Part shown: piece after piece, positions 35,150-43,643 of the stretch | Position numbering within the stretch: position 1 is the stretch's first letter | Layout of the letters: the number at the start of each line of letters is the position of its first letter | From: Roseiarcus sp049513815 | Lineage (GTDB): Bacteria > Pseudomonadota > Alphaproteobacteria > Rhizobiales > Beijerinckiaceae | NCBI GenBank assembly: GCA_049513815.1 | Contig: JBEKVR010000002.1 | Coordinates: forward strand, 1 to 64,000 | Reading direction: 5' to 3' | Length of the DNA: 64,000 nt | The notes under the pieces: generated by a model | Databases searched by the model: none | What the model saw: the letters and a program-made list of their open reading frames with translations, nothing else | Told to the model about the DNA's origin: nothing | Translations under genes and position numbers: made by a program

Positions 35150-36609
35150 GGATTGCTCCTCGATGAAGCCGGCGCCGCGCCGTAAGCCTCGGCGAAGGCG
35201 AGGACGGCGTCGCGGAAACAATTCCGCGGCGGCTTGACGAGCCCGGCGCCGACCATGCCGACGCCCGGCTCCTTGTGGGCGATGCCGGTGTTGACGACCG
35301 GCAGGATGCCGGTCTCGACGATCTTGCGGACATCGATGCCGGTCGGCGAGCCGCGGAAGTCGAGGGCCGGGATCTGGTAGGCGGCGTTCTCCGCCAACGT
35401 GATCTCGTACATGCGGGTCGTGTAGGCGATGGCGTCCTGGGGGGAGCCGCCAACGAACTTCACGATCGCCGGCGCCGCGGCCATGCAGAAGCCGCCGATG
35501 CCCGCTGTCTCGGTAATCACGGAATCGCCGATGTCGGGCGCCGCGTCCTTGGCGGAATAGCCCGGCAGATAAAGGCCTTCCACCATCGAAGCCGGTCCGG
35601 TGAACCAGCGATCGCCGAGGCCGGAGATCTGGACGCCGAAGTCGGCGCCGTTGCGCGCCATCGCAACGATCATCGAGCTGCCCTTGACGCCGCGCGCCGC
35701 GTCGAGCGCGCACTTGCACGACGGCATCGACAAATTGAGGAAGAAGTGGTCGTTGGCGTTGAGGAAGTTCAGGATCCGCACGATCCGCTCGACCGGCTCG
35801 CCGAGTTGGACAAGCGTGGGCGCGAGTTCGCGGATGATCAGCGAAGTGCCGGCGCGGTTGCGGTTGTGGCCCTCGTCGCCCATCTGCAGCGCCTGGGCGA
35901 TGACGCCCTTCATGTCGATGGGACCGTGCAGCTTCAACGCCTTCTTCATGACGGGCGCAAGGTCCGTCTCGATCCAGCGCAGGCGCGTGAGCACTTCGTC
36001 GGAGAATGCGCCGTAGCGCAAAACTTTGCCGAGCCCCTCGTTGACCGTGCAGTAGGCGCGATTGCCGAAAGCGGCGTTCTCGAAGATCCACACCGGCATC
36101 TTCGCCGTGACGATGCCGGCCATCGGGCCAACGGCGCCATGGGCGTGACAGGGCGCGAACGTGATGCGGCCGGAGGCGGCGAGCGCCTCGGCTTCGGCGC
36201 GATCCTTCGCCAGACCCTCGTAGATGAGCCCGCCGATCACGCCGCCCCGCATCGGGCCGCACATCCGCTCCCACGTCACCGGCGGTCCGGAATGGAGGAC
36301 GGTGGTCGGCGTCATGCCGGGGATGACCTCGCCGGCAACGCCGATGTCGATCAGCGTCGGTTTGGCGGCAAGCAGGATGTCGACGGCCTTTTTGTTCGCC
36401 GCGGCGACATCGGTTCCGCCGCTGGCGATGCGGTCGAGAGCGTCAAGCGCGACGGCGTCGCCGCCCGCCGGCGGCCGCCAATCCACTTGCACGACCTCGG
36501 CGCCGACTGCGGCGAGGTTGTCGGCGAAAGAAGCAAGGCCGAGGTTGACGACCGACAGCCGGCTCTTGAACAGCGCCGTCACGGGCGCGACGCGGGATTG
36601 CTCAGTCAT
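35146..36609 (-). CDS. DUF1116 protein, AllG/YlbE-like carbamoyltransferase subunit
   Basis: 487 residues from the ATG at 36609, which overlaps the FdrA stop (ATGA). Typical DUF1116 segments are LHSGPPVTWERMCGPMRGGV, ITFAPCHAHGAVGPMAGIV, GDEGHNRNRAGTS and FFLNLSMPSCKCALDAA. In E. coli the DUF1116 protein AllG is one of three subunits of oxamate carbamoyltransferase. Translational coupling to FdrA on one side and to the cyclase-family hydrolase on the other suggests the ring-opened product is handed on directly. Which subunit binds carbamoyl donor or phosphate is not deduced from the sequence. Confidence 0.88.
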   Translation of the reverse strand: MTEQSRVAPVTALFKSRLSVVNLGLASFADNLAAVGAEVVQVDWRPPAGGDAVALDALDRIASGGTDVAAANKKAVDILLAAKPTLIDIGVAGEVIPGMTPTTVLHSGPPVTWERMCGPMRGGVIGGLIYEGLAKDRAEAEALAASGRITFAPCHAHGAVGPMAGIVTAKMPVWIFENAAFGNRAYCTVNEGLGKVLRYGAFSDEVLTRLRWIETDLAPVMKKALKLHGPIDMKGVIAQALQMGDEGHNRNRAGTSLIIRELAPTLVQLGEPVERIVRILNFLNANDHFFLNLSMPSCKCALDAARGVKGSSMIVAMARNGADFGVQISGLGDRWFTGPASMVEGLYLPGYSAKDAAPDIGDSVITETAGIGGFCMAAAPAIVKFVGGSPQDAIAYTTRMYEITLAENAAYQIPALDFRGSPTGIDVRKIVETGILPVVNTGIAHKEPGVGMVGAGLVKPPRNCFRDAVLAFAEAYGAAPASSRSNP

Positions 36610-38204
36610 CGCGCGCCTGCTTTTCTGCCCTTTCTGCGCGCCCCAATTCGCTCGAGAATCTTGGTCGCCAGCGCGCAAGCCTGGTGGTTCGAGGGCATGA
36701 CGACGCAACCCGCCGCCTCGAGCTTCGCCTTCTGCTGCGCGAAGTTCTGTGGGTCGCCGGCGGTGCCGGTGATCGAAGCGAGAACCGGCAGATAGCCGCC
36801 GCGCTTGCGCGCCGCCGCGCGCATCGCCTCGACGGCGGGCGCGAGCGCTCCCGCCGGATCCGGGTGCGACCCGTAGCCGATGACGACGTCGACCACGACG
36901 ACTGCGATCCCGCGGTCTTTACGCTCGGCCATCATCCGCTCGACGCGCGCGCTGGGGTCGATCATCGGATGCGGGCGGCCGACGGTGAAGGCGTCGTCGC
37001 CGAGGTCGACCACAGTGTGGCCGACCGAGCGATGCGGATCGGCGAGCACGAACTTGGGATCGGTCTGGTTGTTGGAATGAACGGCGCCGGTCGCGCGATG
37101 CGCGACGATCCAGGCCTCGTCGGCCAGCGTGCCGCCGGTGAAGTAGCCGCGCAGGTAACGCTGCGACGGCGCGAGGCGGCGCGTTTCACGTTTGACGGTC
37201 GCCTCGATCTCGGCCTCGGGCGCCGTGAAGGCGCGCGGCGCGTAACGCTTGCCCTTGGCCAAGGCGACGGCTATCGCGGCGGTCTCCTCGAGATTGCCGG
37301 CGAAGTGGACGACTGAGCCGTTCCGGCGAGTCTCCGGCGCCGCGCCGACGAAGAACGCGACGGCGGGCTTGCCGGCGCGCTCGAGCGCCGTGACCACCTG
37401 CTCCGCCACTGCTTTCGCCGGCGGCTTGGAGATGATGACGATGACTTTGGTTTCGTCGTCGGCGGCGAGCGCCTCGATTCCCATCAGCGTCGTCGCGCCG
37501 CCCACCCGCTCGTTCTTAAGGTCGCGCCCGCCGGCGCCGATCGCCTGGCTGACGCCCGATCCGGCGCGGTCGATGAGGCAGGTGACTTCCTGGATGCCGG
37601 TGCCCGAGGCGCCGATGACGCCGACCGGACCGCGCTTGACGACGTTGGCGAAACAGAGCGGCATGCCGTTGATGATGGCGGTGCCGCAATCGGGCCCCAT
37701 CAGCAGCAGGCCCTTGCGCCGGCTCATCGTTTTGAGGGCGATTTCGTCGGCGAGGGAGACGTTGTCGGAGAACAGCATGACGTGCAGGCCGCTCTCCAGC
37801 GCCTTGCGGGCTTCGCGCGCCGCGTAGGCGCCTGGCAGCGAGATGACCGCGAGGTTTGCGTCGGCTTGGGCCCGAAGGGCGGAGGCGAGGTTCGTCGGCG
37901 CAACATTCGCCGCTTCGCCGGTCGCCGCCTTCGCTTTGCGGCTCAGCGCCTGCTTGGCCGCGGCGCGCGCGGCGTTGGCGCTTTCGGCCGATACGCAATC
38001 GATGGCGATGACAAGATCGTTGGGCGTCGCCTCGGCGAGCGCGGCGGCGTCGAAGCCGAGCGACCGCAGCAGATCGAGGTTCATCGCCGTGCCCATGGCG
38101 ACGGTCGCGTCATGCACGCCGGAAGTTTTCTTCACCTCCTGGCTCGTCAGCATGAGCAGGGCGGAGTCGTAGTACGACTCCTTCTCGACGAAGACCGTCT
38201 TCAC
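36606..38204 (-). CDS. fdrA: FdrA-family protein, AllF-like carbamoyltransferase subunit
   Basis: 532 residues built like fused succinyl-CoA synthetase halves. GLLLMGPDCGTAIINGMPL, GVIGASGTGIQEVTCLID and AGGRDLKN are the ligase-type phosphate and CoA-domain segments. VVVVDVVIGYGSHPDP lies in the C-terminal domain. FdrA of E. coli, renamed AllF, is part of oxamate carbamoyltransferase, which phosphorolyses oxalurate to oxamate and carbamoyl phosphate. It is the first gene of the 13-gene leftward run, 76 bp downstream of a perfect inverted repeat. Function in this organism is inferred from the AllFGH set plus carbamate kinase, and the substrate need not be oxalurate. Confidence 0.88.
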   Translation of the reverse strand: MKTVFVEKESYYDSALLMLTSQEVKKTSGVHDATVAMGTAMNLDLLRSLGFDAAALAEATPNDLVIAIDCVSAESANAARAAAKQALSRKAKAATGEAANVAPTNLASALRAQADANLAVISLPGAYAAREARKALESGLHVMLFSDNVSLADEIALKTMSRRKGLLLMGPDCGTAIINGMPLCFANVVKRGPVGVIGASGTGIQEVTCLIDRAGSGVSQAIGAGGRDLKNERVGGATTLMGIEALAADDETKVIVIISKPPAKAVAEQVVTALERAGKPAVAFFVGAAPETRRNGSVVHFAGNLEETAAIAVALAKGKRYAPRAFTAPEAEIEATVKRETRRLAPSQRYLRGYFTGGTLADEAWIVAHRATGAVHSNNQTDPKFVLADPHRSVGHTVVDLGDDAFTVGRPHPMIDPSARVERMMAERKDRGIAVVVVDVVIGYGSHPDPAGALAPAVEAMRAAARKRGGYLPVLASITGTAGDPQNFAQQKAKLEAAGCVVMPSNHQACALATKILERIGARRKGRKAGAR

Positions 38205-38279
38205 TTCTGCGCCTCGGCGTTTGCCCTTGGCGGTCCAACCAGCGGGAAGGTCGACGCCTCGCCCGCTGTCCTCCGCGGA

Positions 38280-38307
38280 TCGTCGTATACAAGACCGTAT
38301 ACGACGA
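38280..38307. promoter_or_regulatory. Perfect inverted repeat upstream of fdrA, probable operator
   Basis: Arms TCGTCGTATAC (38280-38290) and GTATACGACGA (38297-38307) are exact reverse complements around AAGACC. Each arm ends in GTATAC, which is common in operators of FCD-type GntR regulators. The site lies 76-103 bp ahead of the fdrA start, where it could cover the promoter. The operon contains a frameshifted GntR/FCD gene (28573-29245) that could be its regulator. In the rest of the 395-bp gap (38205-38599) nothing else was recognised. Confidence 0.7.
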
Positions 38308-38599
38308 CAATGCGGTGAGCTGACGCAGGATCTTTGTGGCGGCGCGACGCCGCCGCCGGTCGCCTCGAGGCGCCGCGCCAGGCTTCGATCGCCGAGGCCT
38401 AGCGACGCGATTCGTGATGGGAGTGGTCGGTGAAGAGTGAAGACGCTGACGAGCGACCGCGGTTCGTTACGGCGACGAGCAGGTCACAGCTCTAAGGAGA
38501 CGCGCCAGCGCATTGCCTTGGGCGCGTTCAACAGCGCCGATCATCGGCGCTGCGCGACTCGCGCGCAGGCGCCGTCAATTCAGTCTGCGTGGCTTTCAA

Positions 38600-38740
38600 T
38601 CACGGCTTCTTGGCCGGCGCGGGTACTACCGACTGAGGCGCCTTGATCTGCGACGCCTTATAGGCCGAGACGTGAGCTTTCTGCTTTTCGGCCTTCGGCT
38701 TTTTGGCCTCCTTGTTGCTCCTGAGTTGACCTTTGGCCAT
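38600..38740 (-). CDS. 46-residue lysine-rich hypothetical protein
   Basis: A small gene with a GGGAGG ribosome site just before the ATG at 38740. It encodes MAKGQLRSNKEAKKPKAEKQ followed by a short Ala/Pro/Lys tail (VVPAPAKKP) and stops at 38600. It resembles very short conserved proteins of proteobacteria that begin MAKGQ-R-N-EAKKPK and are of unknown function. The positive charge (12 Lys, 1 Arg) suggests binding to nucleic acid or the ribosome, but nothing proves it. The small size means it is easily missed by gene callers. Confidence 0.7.
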   Translation of the reverse strand: MAKGQLRSNKEAKKPKAEKQKAHVSAYKASQIKAPQSVVPAPAKKP

Positions 38741-39200
38741 TGCAACCTCCCACGGCTATCCAGCTTTCGCGACCTCGGGCGCGATCCTACCATCGACTCT
38801 CGCGGTCGACTCGCGAATGCGCCATGAAAGATCGCGATCGCCCCGCTCGCATTGCTCGCGGTCAAATCCAGGGCGCGAACCCGCGCGGTCGCGCGCTGCG
38901 GACCGCTCCGCCGCATGTGAGCGCAGTTTGCGTCTCGGCGGCGACACATTGTCGCTGCGAACATGAATCGGATTGGCGTTTGCCCCGCCTGTCGACTTCC
39001 ATGGCCGGCCTTCGGATGAAAGTGAATTCATCAATGCCATCCGTCTTCTAACCTCGGCTCTCGAGGCGCGGCCGGATGGCGGTTGGGTCGAATGGCGCGC
39101 CGAATTGATCTGAGTCCAACTCCCCGCTCGACCCGACGCTACGTTTGACAACCTCGGCTGGAATTCATAACGCGCGTTTGAGCAAATCAAAGGGGACGCT
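38741..39200. other. Intergenic stretch before the DUF134 gene
   Basis: 460 bp between the divergent small basic-protein gene and the DUF134 gene. Several open frames cross it, but none has a ribosome site, family match or convincing composition. The promoter for the DUF134/oxygenase/rhodanese run should be near its right end. Confidence 0.45.
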
Positions 39201-39530
39201 GTGGCTCGACCGCGCCTGTGCCGCCGCGTCGACGGCATGCCGAAGGCCACCTACTTCAAGCCGCGCGCCATTCCTTTGCGGGATTTGAGCGAGGCTTGCC
39301 TGTCCGTCGAGGGATACGAAGCGATACGGCTGGCCGACCTCGAGGAGTTGACGATGGAAAACGCCGCGTCGCGCATGGGCGTCTCGCGCCACACCTTCGG
39401 CCGCATCCTCGCGGAGGGACGCAAAGCCGTGGCCGATGCGTTGGTTCACGGTCGCGCGTTGCGCATCGCAGGCGGCGATTTCGAGGTGAAACCCGCCAGC
39501 GCCCGCGGCCGACAAATCGAAAAGAGCTAA
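39201..39530 (+). CDS. DUF134 (UPF0251) DNA-binding protein
   Basis: 109 residues. The family opening MARPRLCRRVDGMPKATYFKP is followed by a sigma-70 region-4-like helix-turn-helix (LTMENAASRMGVSRHTFGRILAEGRKAVADALV). GTG start at 39201 with AAAGGGGA upstream. DUF134 proteins are thought to be small regulators, often near Fe-S or metal-related genes. The neighbours downstream on the same strand are a 2OG oxygenase-like gene and an exported rhodanese, which it may control. Confidence 0.85.
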   Translation: MARPRLCRRVDGMPKATYFKPRAIPLRDLSEACLSVEGYEAIRLADLEELTMENAASRMGVSRHTFGRILAEGRKAVADALVHGRALRIAGGDFEVKPASARGRQIEKS

Positions 39531-39610
39531 AGAACCGCTTTGCCAAAAGCGAGGCGCCGGCTGCCGACCGGCTGCTGCGGCGACACAAAATCTGAAGAAG
39601 GAACGAACAG

Positions 39611-40309
39611 ATGTCTTCCACCGACCAACCATTTTCCGTGCTCGACGAGTCGGTTCTCGCGGCGATGGAGGTTCGCCACGACCCTTATGATTACGCGTTT
39701 GTCGAGAACGTCATGCCAGCCAGCATGAAGGAGGAGATCCTCGCCGACTCGCCGGTGATTCCGCATCGCGGAACCTACGGCGTTCCCAATCTTCGCTACG
39801 GTCCCAAATTCGACGCGGTGCTCAAGGATCTCTTGAACCCGCGCTTTCGCAAGATCGTCGAGCAGAAGTTCGGCGTCGATCTGAGCAAGGGCTATCCCAC
39901 CATGGTGATGATGGGCAGCACGACAGGGCACTATAACGAGGGCTACGCCCACCCCGATTCGAAGCACAAGCTGTTCACCGTGCTGCTCGGCTTCACGCGC
40001 GAGTATCCTTACGAGCGCGGCCGCCTGCGCATCCTGCGCAGCAACGACCGCGAGGACTACGCCTTCGAGTACCCGCCGGAATACGGCAACATGTGCCTGT
40101 TCAAGGTCTCCGATAAGTCCTGGCACGGCTTCCTGCCGCAGAAGAGCGAGCGCAAGAGCCTGCAGTTCTGCTGGGTCGACTCGCAAGCCTACGCGCGCGA
40201 GACTTACATCCGGCACGCGCTGAGCGCCTGGGCCAAGGCGACGCCCGGCTTCAACAAGCTGCTCGAATATATCCCGCGCGACTGGAAGAAAGTCTTTACG
40301 CGCCATTGA
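39611..40309 (+). CDS. 2OG-Fe(II) oxygenase-like protein
   Basis: 232 residues. A jelly-roll iron site is suggested by H114-x-D116 (YAHPDSKHK), a distal H172 (SWHGF) and R181 (SERKSLQFCW), the spacing expected for Fe(II) and 2-oxoglutarate binding. It resembles the prolyl-hydroxylase-like oxygenases that sit in polysaccharide and unknown-function loci. It starts 80 bp after the DUF134 gene and precedes the rhodanese gene by 22 bp. Substrate unknown; it could hydroxylate a protein side chain or a small molecule. Confidence 0.75.
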   Translation: MSSTDQPFSVLDESVLAAMEVRHDPYDYAFVENVMPASMKEEILADSPVIPHRGTYGVPNLRYGPKFDAVLKDLLNPRFRKIVEQKFGVDLSKGYPTMVMMGSTTGHYNEGYAHPDSKHKLFTVLLGFTREYPYERGRLRILRSNDREDYAFEYPPEYGNMCLFKVSDKSWHGFLPQKSERKSLQFCWVDSQAYARETYIRHALSAWAKATPGFNKLLEYIPRDWKKVFTRH

Positions 40310-40331
40310 TCGCCGGAAGGAGGCGGATAGC

Positions 40332-40862
40332 GTGAACGTTGCGCTCCGCATCGTCGCGTTCGCCGCCGCCTTGCTTTCACTGGACACGGCCTGCCTCGCC
40401 GCAGAGGCGTCCGCTGTTCCCGAAGCGAAACAGACGACGCTGGGCCTCTACCTGACGGCGGAGGAGGTTCCGCCGTTCCTCGCCCAGCGGGGCGGCCACA
40501 GTCTGTTCGTCGACGTCCGAATGCCGGAGGAATTGGCGTCGTCAGGCGTCGCCACGACGGTCGACGCCAACGTACCGTTGTTCTTGCTTTCCGGCAGCGA
40601 CAGCAAGCCCCGACCAAACCACGACTTCGTTGCACAGGTCGAAAGCCGGTTAGCCGCCAAAGGACTGACGAAGGATGACGCTGTCGTCGTGATGTGTCGG
40701 ACCGGCAGACGCAGCGCGCTGGCGGCCAGCCTTCTGGCCGGATTCGGCTTCCCCCACGTCTACAGCGTTGTCGACGGCTTCGAGGGCGATGGGCCGGGCG
40801 CCGGATGGAAGAGCAAGGGACTGCCATGGCGCCCGATAGGCGCGACGGCGCTGCCTTTCTGA
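40332..40862 (+). CDS. Exported rhodanese-domain protein
   Basis: 176 residues with a signal peptide (MNVALRIVAFAAALLSLDTA, cut near CLAAEA) and one rhodanese domain. The active loop is C122-RTGRRS, and DVRMPEE marks the usual aspartate region. It probably acts in the periplasm on sulfane sulfur. It lies close to, but on the opposite strand from, the large rhodanese/TusA/DsrE fusion gene, so two sulfur-transfer proteins flank a 96-bp gap. Confidence 0.85.
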   Translation: MNVALRIVAFAAALLSLDTACLAAEASAVPEAKQTTLGLYLTAEEVPPFLAQRGGHSLFVDVRMPEELASSGVATTVDANVPLFLLSGSDSKPRPNHDFVAQVESRLAAKGLTKDDAVVVMCRTGRRSALAASLLAGFGFPHVYSVVDGFEGDGPGAGWKSKGLPWRPIGATALPF

Positions 40863-40958
40863 AAAGGGCGACCGCCAGAGCGGCGCCGCTGACGCCCTTT
40901 GCCGTCGGCGGCGCCATTTGCGCGATATCGATCGCGTTCGACCATGGGCGCCGCGCGC

Positions 40959-43460
40959 TCAGATGAACAGCGTCGTTCCCGATTGTCTGGCCGCTTCAAG
41001 GAAGGTCGCGACGCCGCTGATCTCGACGGCGTCGATCAACTCCTCGCGGCGCAGACCCATCACGTCCATCGACATCTGGCAGGCGACGAGCGTGGCGCCC
41101 CCGGCAACCAGCGACGCGAGCAGGTCGGCGGGCTCGTCGACGCGCTTGTCGCTCATCACCTTGCGCATCAGCCGACCGCCCAATCCCAGGAAGTTCATAT
41201 TGGTGAGGCGATTGGCCCTGCCGACGCCCTTTGGCAGCATGAAGCCGAAAGCGGCGTCGATGAGGGACTTTTTCGGCGTCGGAGCGTCGGGCTTGCGCAA
41301 CAGGTTGAGCCCCCAGAAGGTGAAGAACAACGTCACCTTCGAGCCCATGGCCAGCGCGCCGTTGGCGATGATCAGCGACGCCATCGCCTTGTCGAGATCG
41401 CCGGAGAAGACGACCAGCGACACGCCGTCGCGGGCAGGCGCGGCGCTGCTTGCCGCCGCGGCGACGGGCGTCGGCGCCTTGCGCACGCGGGCGGTGATGA
41501 CGCCCTTCGCTGAGCCGACGCTCAGCAGCTCATGGCCCGTGCGCGCCGACCAGGCGCGGATGTCGCGACCGAAGGCGGGATCGGAGGCGACAATTTCGAG
41601 CGTTTCGCCGACCTCCATCGCCGCCATGGCCTTGAAGGCCTTCATGATCGGGCCTGGACACTGGAGCCCGATCGCGTCGAGCTTGTGGACATCGTCGGCG
41701 ACCGCGACCCTGCAGCTTCCGCGTTCGGCCTCGATCTCGGCCAGCGGCCGCCGCTTGATACTCTCGTAATCGAAGAGATCGGGATTGGCCTGCTTCTCGG
41801 TCGCCCAAGCATAAGTCTTGAAGCCGCCGCTCAGGTTGCGGACGTCCTTGAACCCGGACTGCTTGAGAATGCGATAGGCGAGATAACCGCGCAGGCCGAC
41901 CTGGCAGAAGATCACCACCGGGCGGTTGGGGTCGAGTTCGCCGAGTCGATCGCGCAAGTGGTCGAGTTCGAGGTTGCGCGCCCCTGGCAGCGTCTGGATC
42001 GAGAACTCCTCGGGCGTGCGCACGTCGACGAGCTGGATCGAAGCCGGCGCGGCTTTCAGAATGTCGCGCAGTTCGCGCCAATCGATGATCTCGTGGAAGC
42101 CCGAGAGCACGTTGCTGGCGACATAGCCGGCGACGTTGACGGGGTCCTTCGCCGAGCCGAAGGGCGGCGCATAGGCGAGCTCGAGGTCGGTCAAATCCTG
42201 CACGCTCAGGCCGGCCTTGATCGCCGTGGCGATGACGTCGATGCGCTTGTCCGCGCCGTCCGCGCCGATCGCCTGCGCGCCGAGAACGCGGCCGTCGAGG
42301 CCGAAGACCAGCTTCAGGCTGAGCTGCCGGCTGCCGGGATAATAGGACGCATGCGAGCCGGCATGGATGACGATCGCGCGGTGCGGAATGCCGAGCGCCT
42401 TGGCCTGCGTCTCGTTGAGGCCGGTGCAAGCGGCAGCGAGGTCGAACGCCTTGAGGATGGCGGCGCCCATCGTGCCGCCATAGCGCTTGCGGGCGGCGGG
42501 ATCGCTCGCCAGCATGTTGTCGGCGACGATGCGCGCCTGGCGATTCGCCGGTCCCGCGAGCGGGATCAGCGCCGACTTGCCCGAGACGAAATGGGTGACC
42601 TCGATCGCGTCGCCGACGGCGAAGATGTCGGGATCGGACGTCGCGAGGAATTCGTCGACCTTGATTCCGCCCGTCGCGCCGAGCGCGAGCCCCGCTTCGC
42701 GAGCGAGCTTGACCTCAGGCCGCACCCCGATCGACATCACGACGATGTCGGCCTGGATGCGTTTGCCGCTCGCCAGGAAGACGACGACATGGTCGGGCCG
42801 ATCCTCGAAATGCTCGATCTTGTCGTCGAGATAGAGCTCGATCGCCTTGTCGCGCATGTGCGCGTGGACGATCGCGGCCATCTCCTCGTCGATCGGCGCG
42901 AGGATCTGCGCCGCGCCTTCGACCACGGTGGTGAAGACGCCGCGCTCGTGGAAGTTCTCGGCGACCTCGAGGCCGATGTAACCGCCGCCAATCACTACCG
43001 CCCGGCGCGGTCGGTTCTCGGCGAGCGCGGCCATGATGCGGTCGAGATCGGGAATGTTGTGTAGGGTGAAGACGCGCTTCGAGTCGGCGCCGGAAATCCG
43101 CCGCGGCCGCACCACTTCGGCGCCAGGGGAAAGGAGCAGACGATCGTAGGGCTCGTCCGTCTCGGCGCCGGTTTCGACGTTGCGCAAGCGCACGGTCTTG
43201 GCGACGCGGTCGACCGACAGCGCCTCGGTGTGCGAGCGCACGTCGACGCGGTAGCGCGCCTCAAACAGCGATTCTGAGGTGACGAGGAGTTGTTCGCGTT
43301 CGGCAATGGCGCCGGAGATGTGATAGGGCAGACCGCAATTGGCGAAGCTGATATAAGGACCGCGCTCGACGAGCACGATTTCCGCGGTTTCGCTGACTCG
43401 GCGCAGGCGTGCGGCCGCAGTGGCGCCGCCGGCGACGCCTCCGACAATGACAATTTTCAT
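40959..43460 (-). CDS. CoA-disulfide reductase fused to rhodanese, TusA and DsrE domains
   Basis: 833-residue sulfur-handling fusion. Residues 1 to about 445 are a CoA-disulfide/persulfide reductase: FAD motif GGVAGGATAA, active C42 in SFANCGLPYH, and NAD motif VVIGGGYIGLEVAENF. About 460-550 is a rhodanese with the loop CQVGLRGY. About 585-655 is a TusA/SirA domain with CPGPIMK. About 670-833 is a DsrE/F-like domain (VFSGDLDKAMASLIIANG, ACQMSMDVMG). It would reduce persulfides and pass sulfane sulfur along one chain. Such fusions are linked to sulfide or polysulfide detoxification. Regulation may involve the AT-rich repeats upstream. Confidence 0.9.
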   Translation of the reverse strand: MKIVIVGGVAGGATAAARLRRVSETAEIVLVERGPYISFANCGLPYHISGAIAEREQLLVTSESLFEARYRVDVRSHTEALSVDRVAKTVRLRNVETGAETDEPYDRLLLSPGAEVVRPRRISGADSKRVFTLHNIPDLDRIMAALAENRPRRAVVIGGGYIGLEVAENFHERGVFTTVVEGAAQILAPIDEEMAAIVHAHMRDKAIELYLDDKIEHFEDRPDHVVVFLASGKRIQADIVVMSIGVRPEVKLAREAGLALGATGGIKVDEFLATSDPDIFAVGDAIEVTHFVSGKSALIPLAGPANRQARIVADNMLASDPAARKRYGGTMGAAILKAFDLAAACTGLNETQAKALGIPHRAIVIHAGSHASYYPGSRQLSLKLVFGLDGRVLGAQAIGADGADKRIDVIATAIKAGLSVQDLTDLELAYAPPFGSAKDPVNVAGYVASNVLSGFHEIIDWRELRDILKAAPASIQLVDVRTPEEFSIQTLPGARNLELDHLRDRLGELDPNRPVVIFCQVGLRGYLAYRILKQSGFKDVRNLSGGFKTYAWATEKQANPDLFDYESIKRRPLAEIEAERGSCRVAVADDVHKLDAIGLQCPGPIMKAFKAMAAMEVGETLEIVASDPAFGRDIRAWSARTGHELLSVGSAKGVITARVRKAPTPVAAAASSAAPARDGVSLVVFSGDLDKAMASLIIANGALAMGSKVTLFFTFWGLNLLRKPDAPTPKKSLIDAAFGFMLPKGVGRANRLTNMNFLGLGGRLMRKVMSDKRVDEPADLLASLVAGGATLVACQMSMDVMGLRREELIDAVEISGVATFLEAARQSGTTLFI

Positions 43461-43488
43461 GGCGCTCTCTTATTCCGTGCTTCGCTCT

Positions 43489-43520
43489 GCATATTCGTTT
43501 CATCTTATATAAGCATATTC
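43489..43520. promoter_or_regulatory. AT-rich direct repeat upstream of the sulfur-transfer fusion
   Basis: GCATATTC occurs at 43489-43496 and again at 43513-43520, 24 bp apart, in an AT-rich patch between the leftward sulfur fusion gene and the rightward porin gene. It may be a promoter with an ArsR-type (BigR/SqrR-like) control site. The repeat is short and its binder is unknown. Confidence 0.4.
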
Positions 43521-43643
43521 TAATTTACGTGCGATGAGATGAAAGGTCGCACGCCGGAAGCCGCCAGCTCGCTTGCCTCAATCGCCGACGACTTGTCGCT
43601 TGGAGTTTTTCCGCTTAGAAATATCGACGAGGGGAAATCGCCG

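Noticed and set aside
34277..36274. 665-codon leftward frame joining DUF1116 region and cyclase
   Set aside because: Only its last 290 codons (from the ATG at 35149) are coding; the upstream part is the DUF1116 gene read in the wrong frame.
38756..39250. 164-codon leftward frame in the gap before the DUF134 gene
   Set aside because: Overlaps the DUF134 start, has no ribosome site and no recognisable motif.
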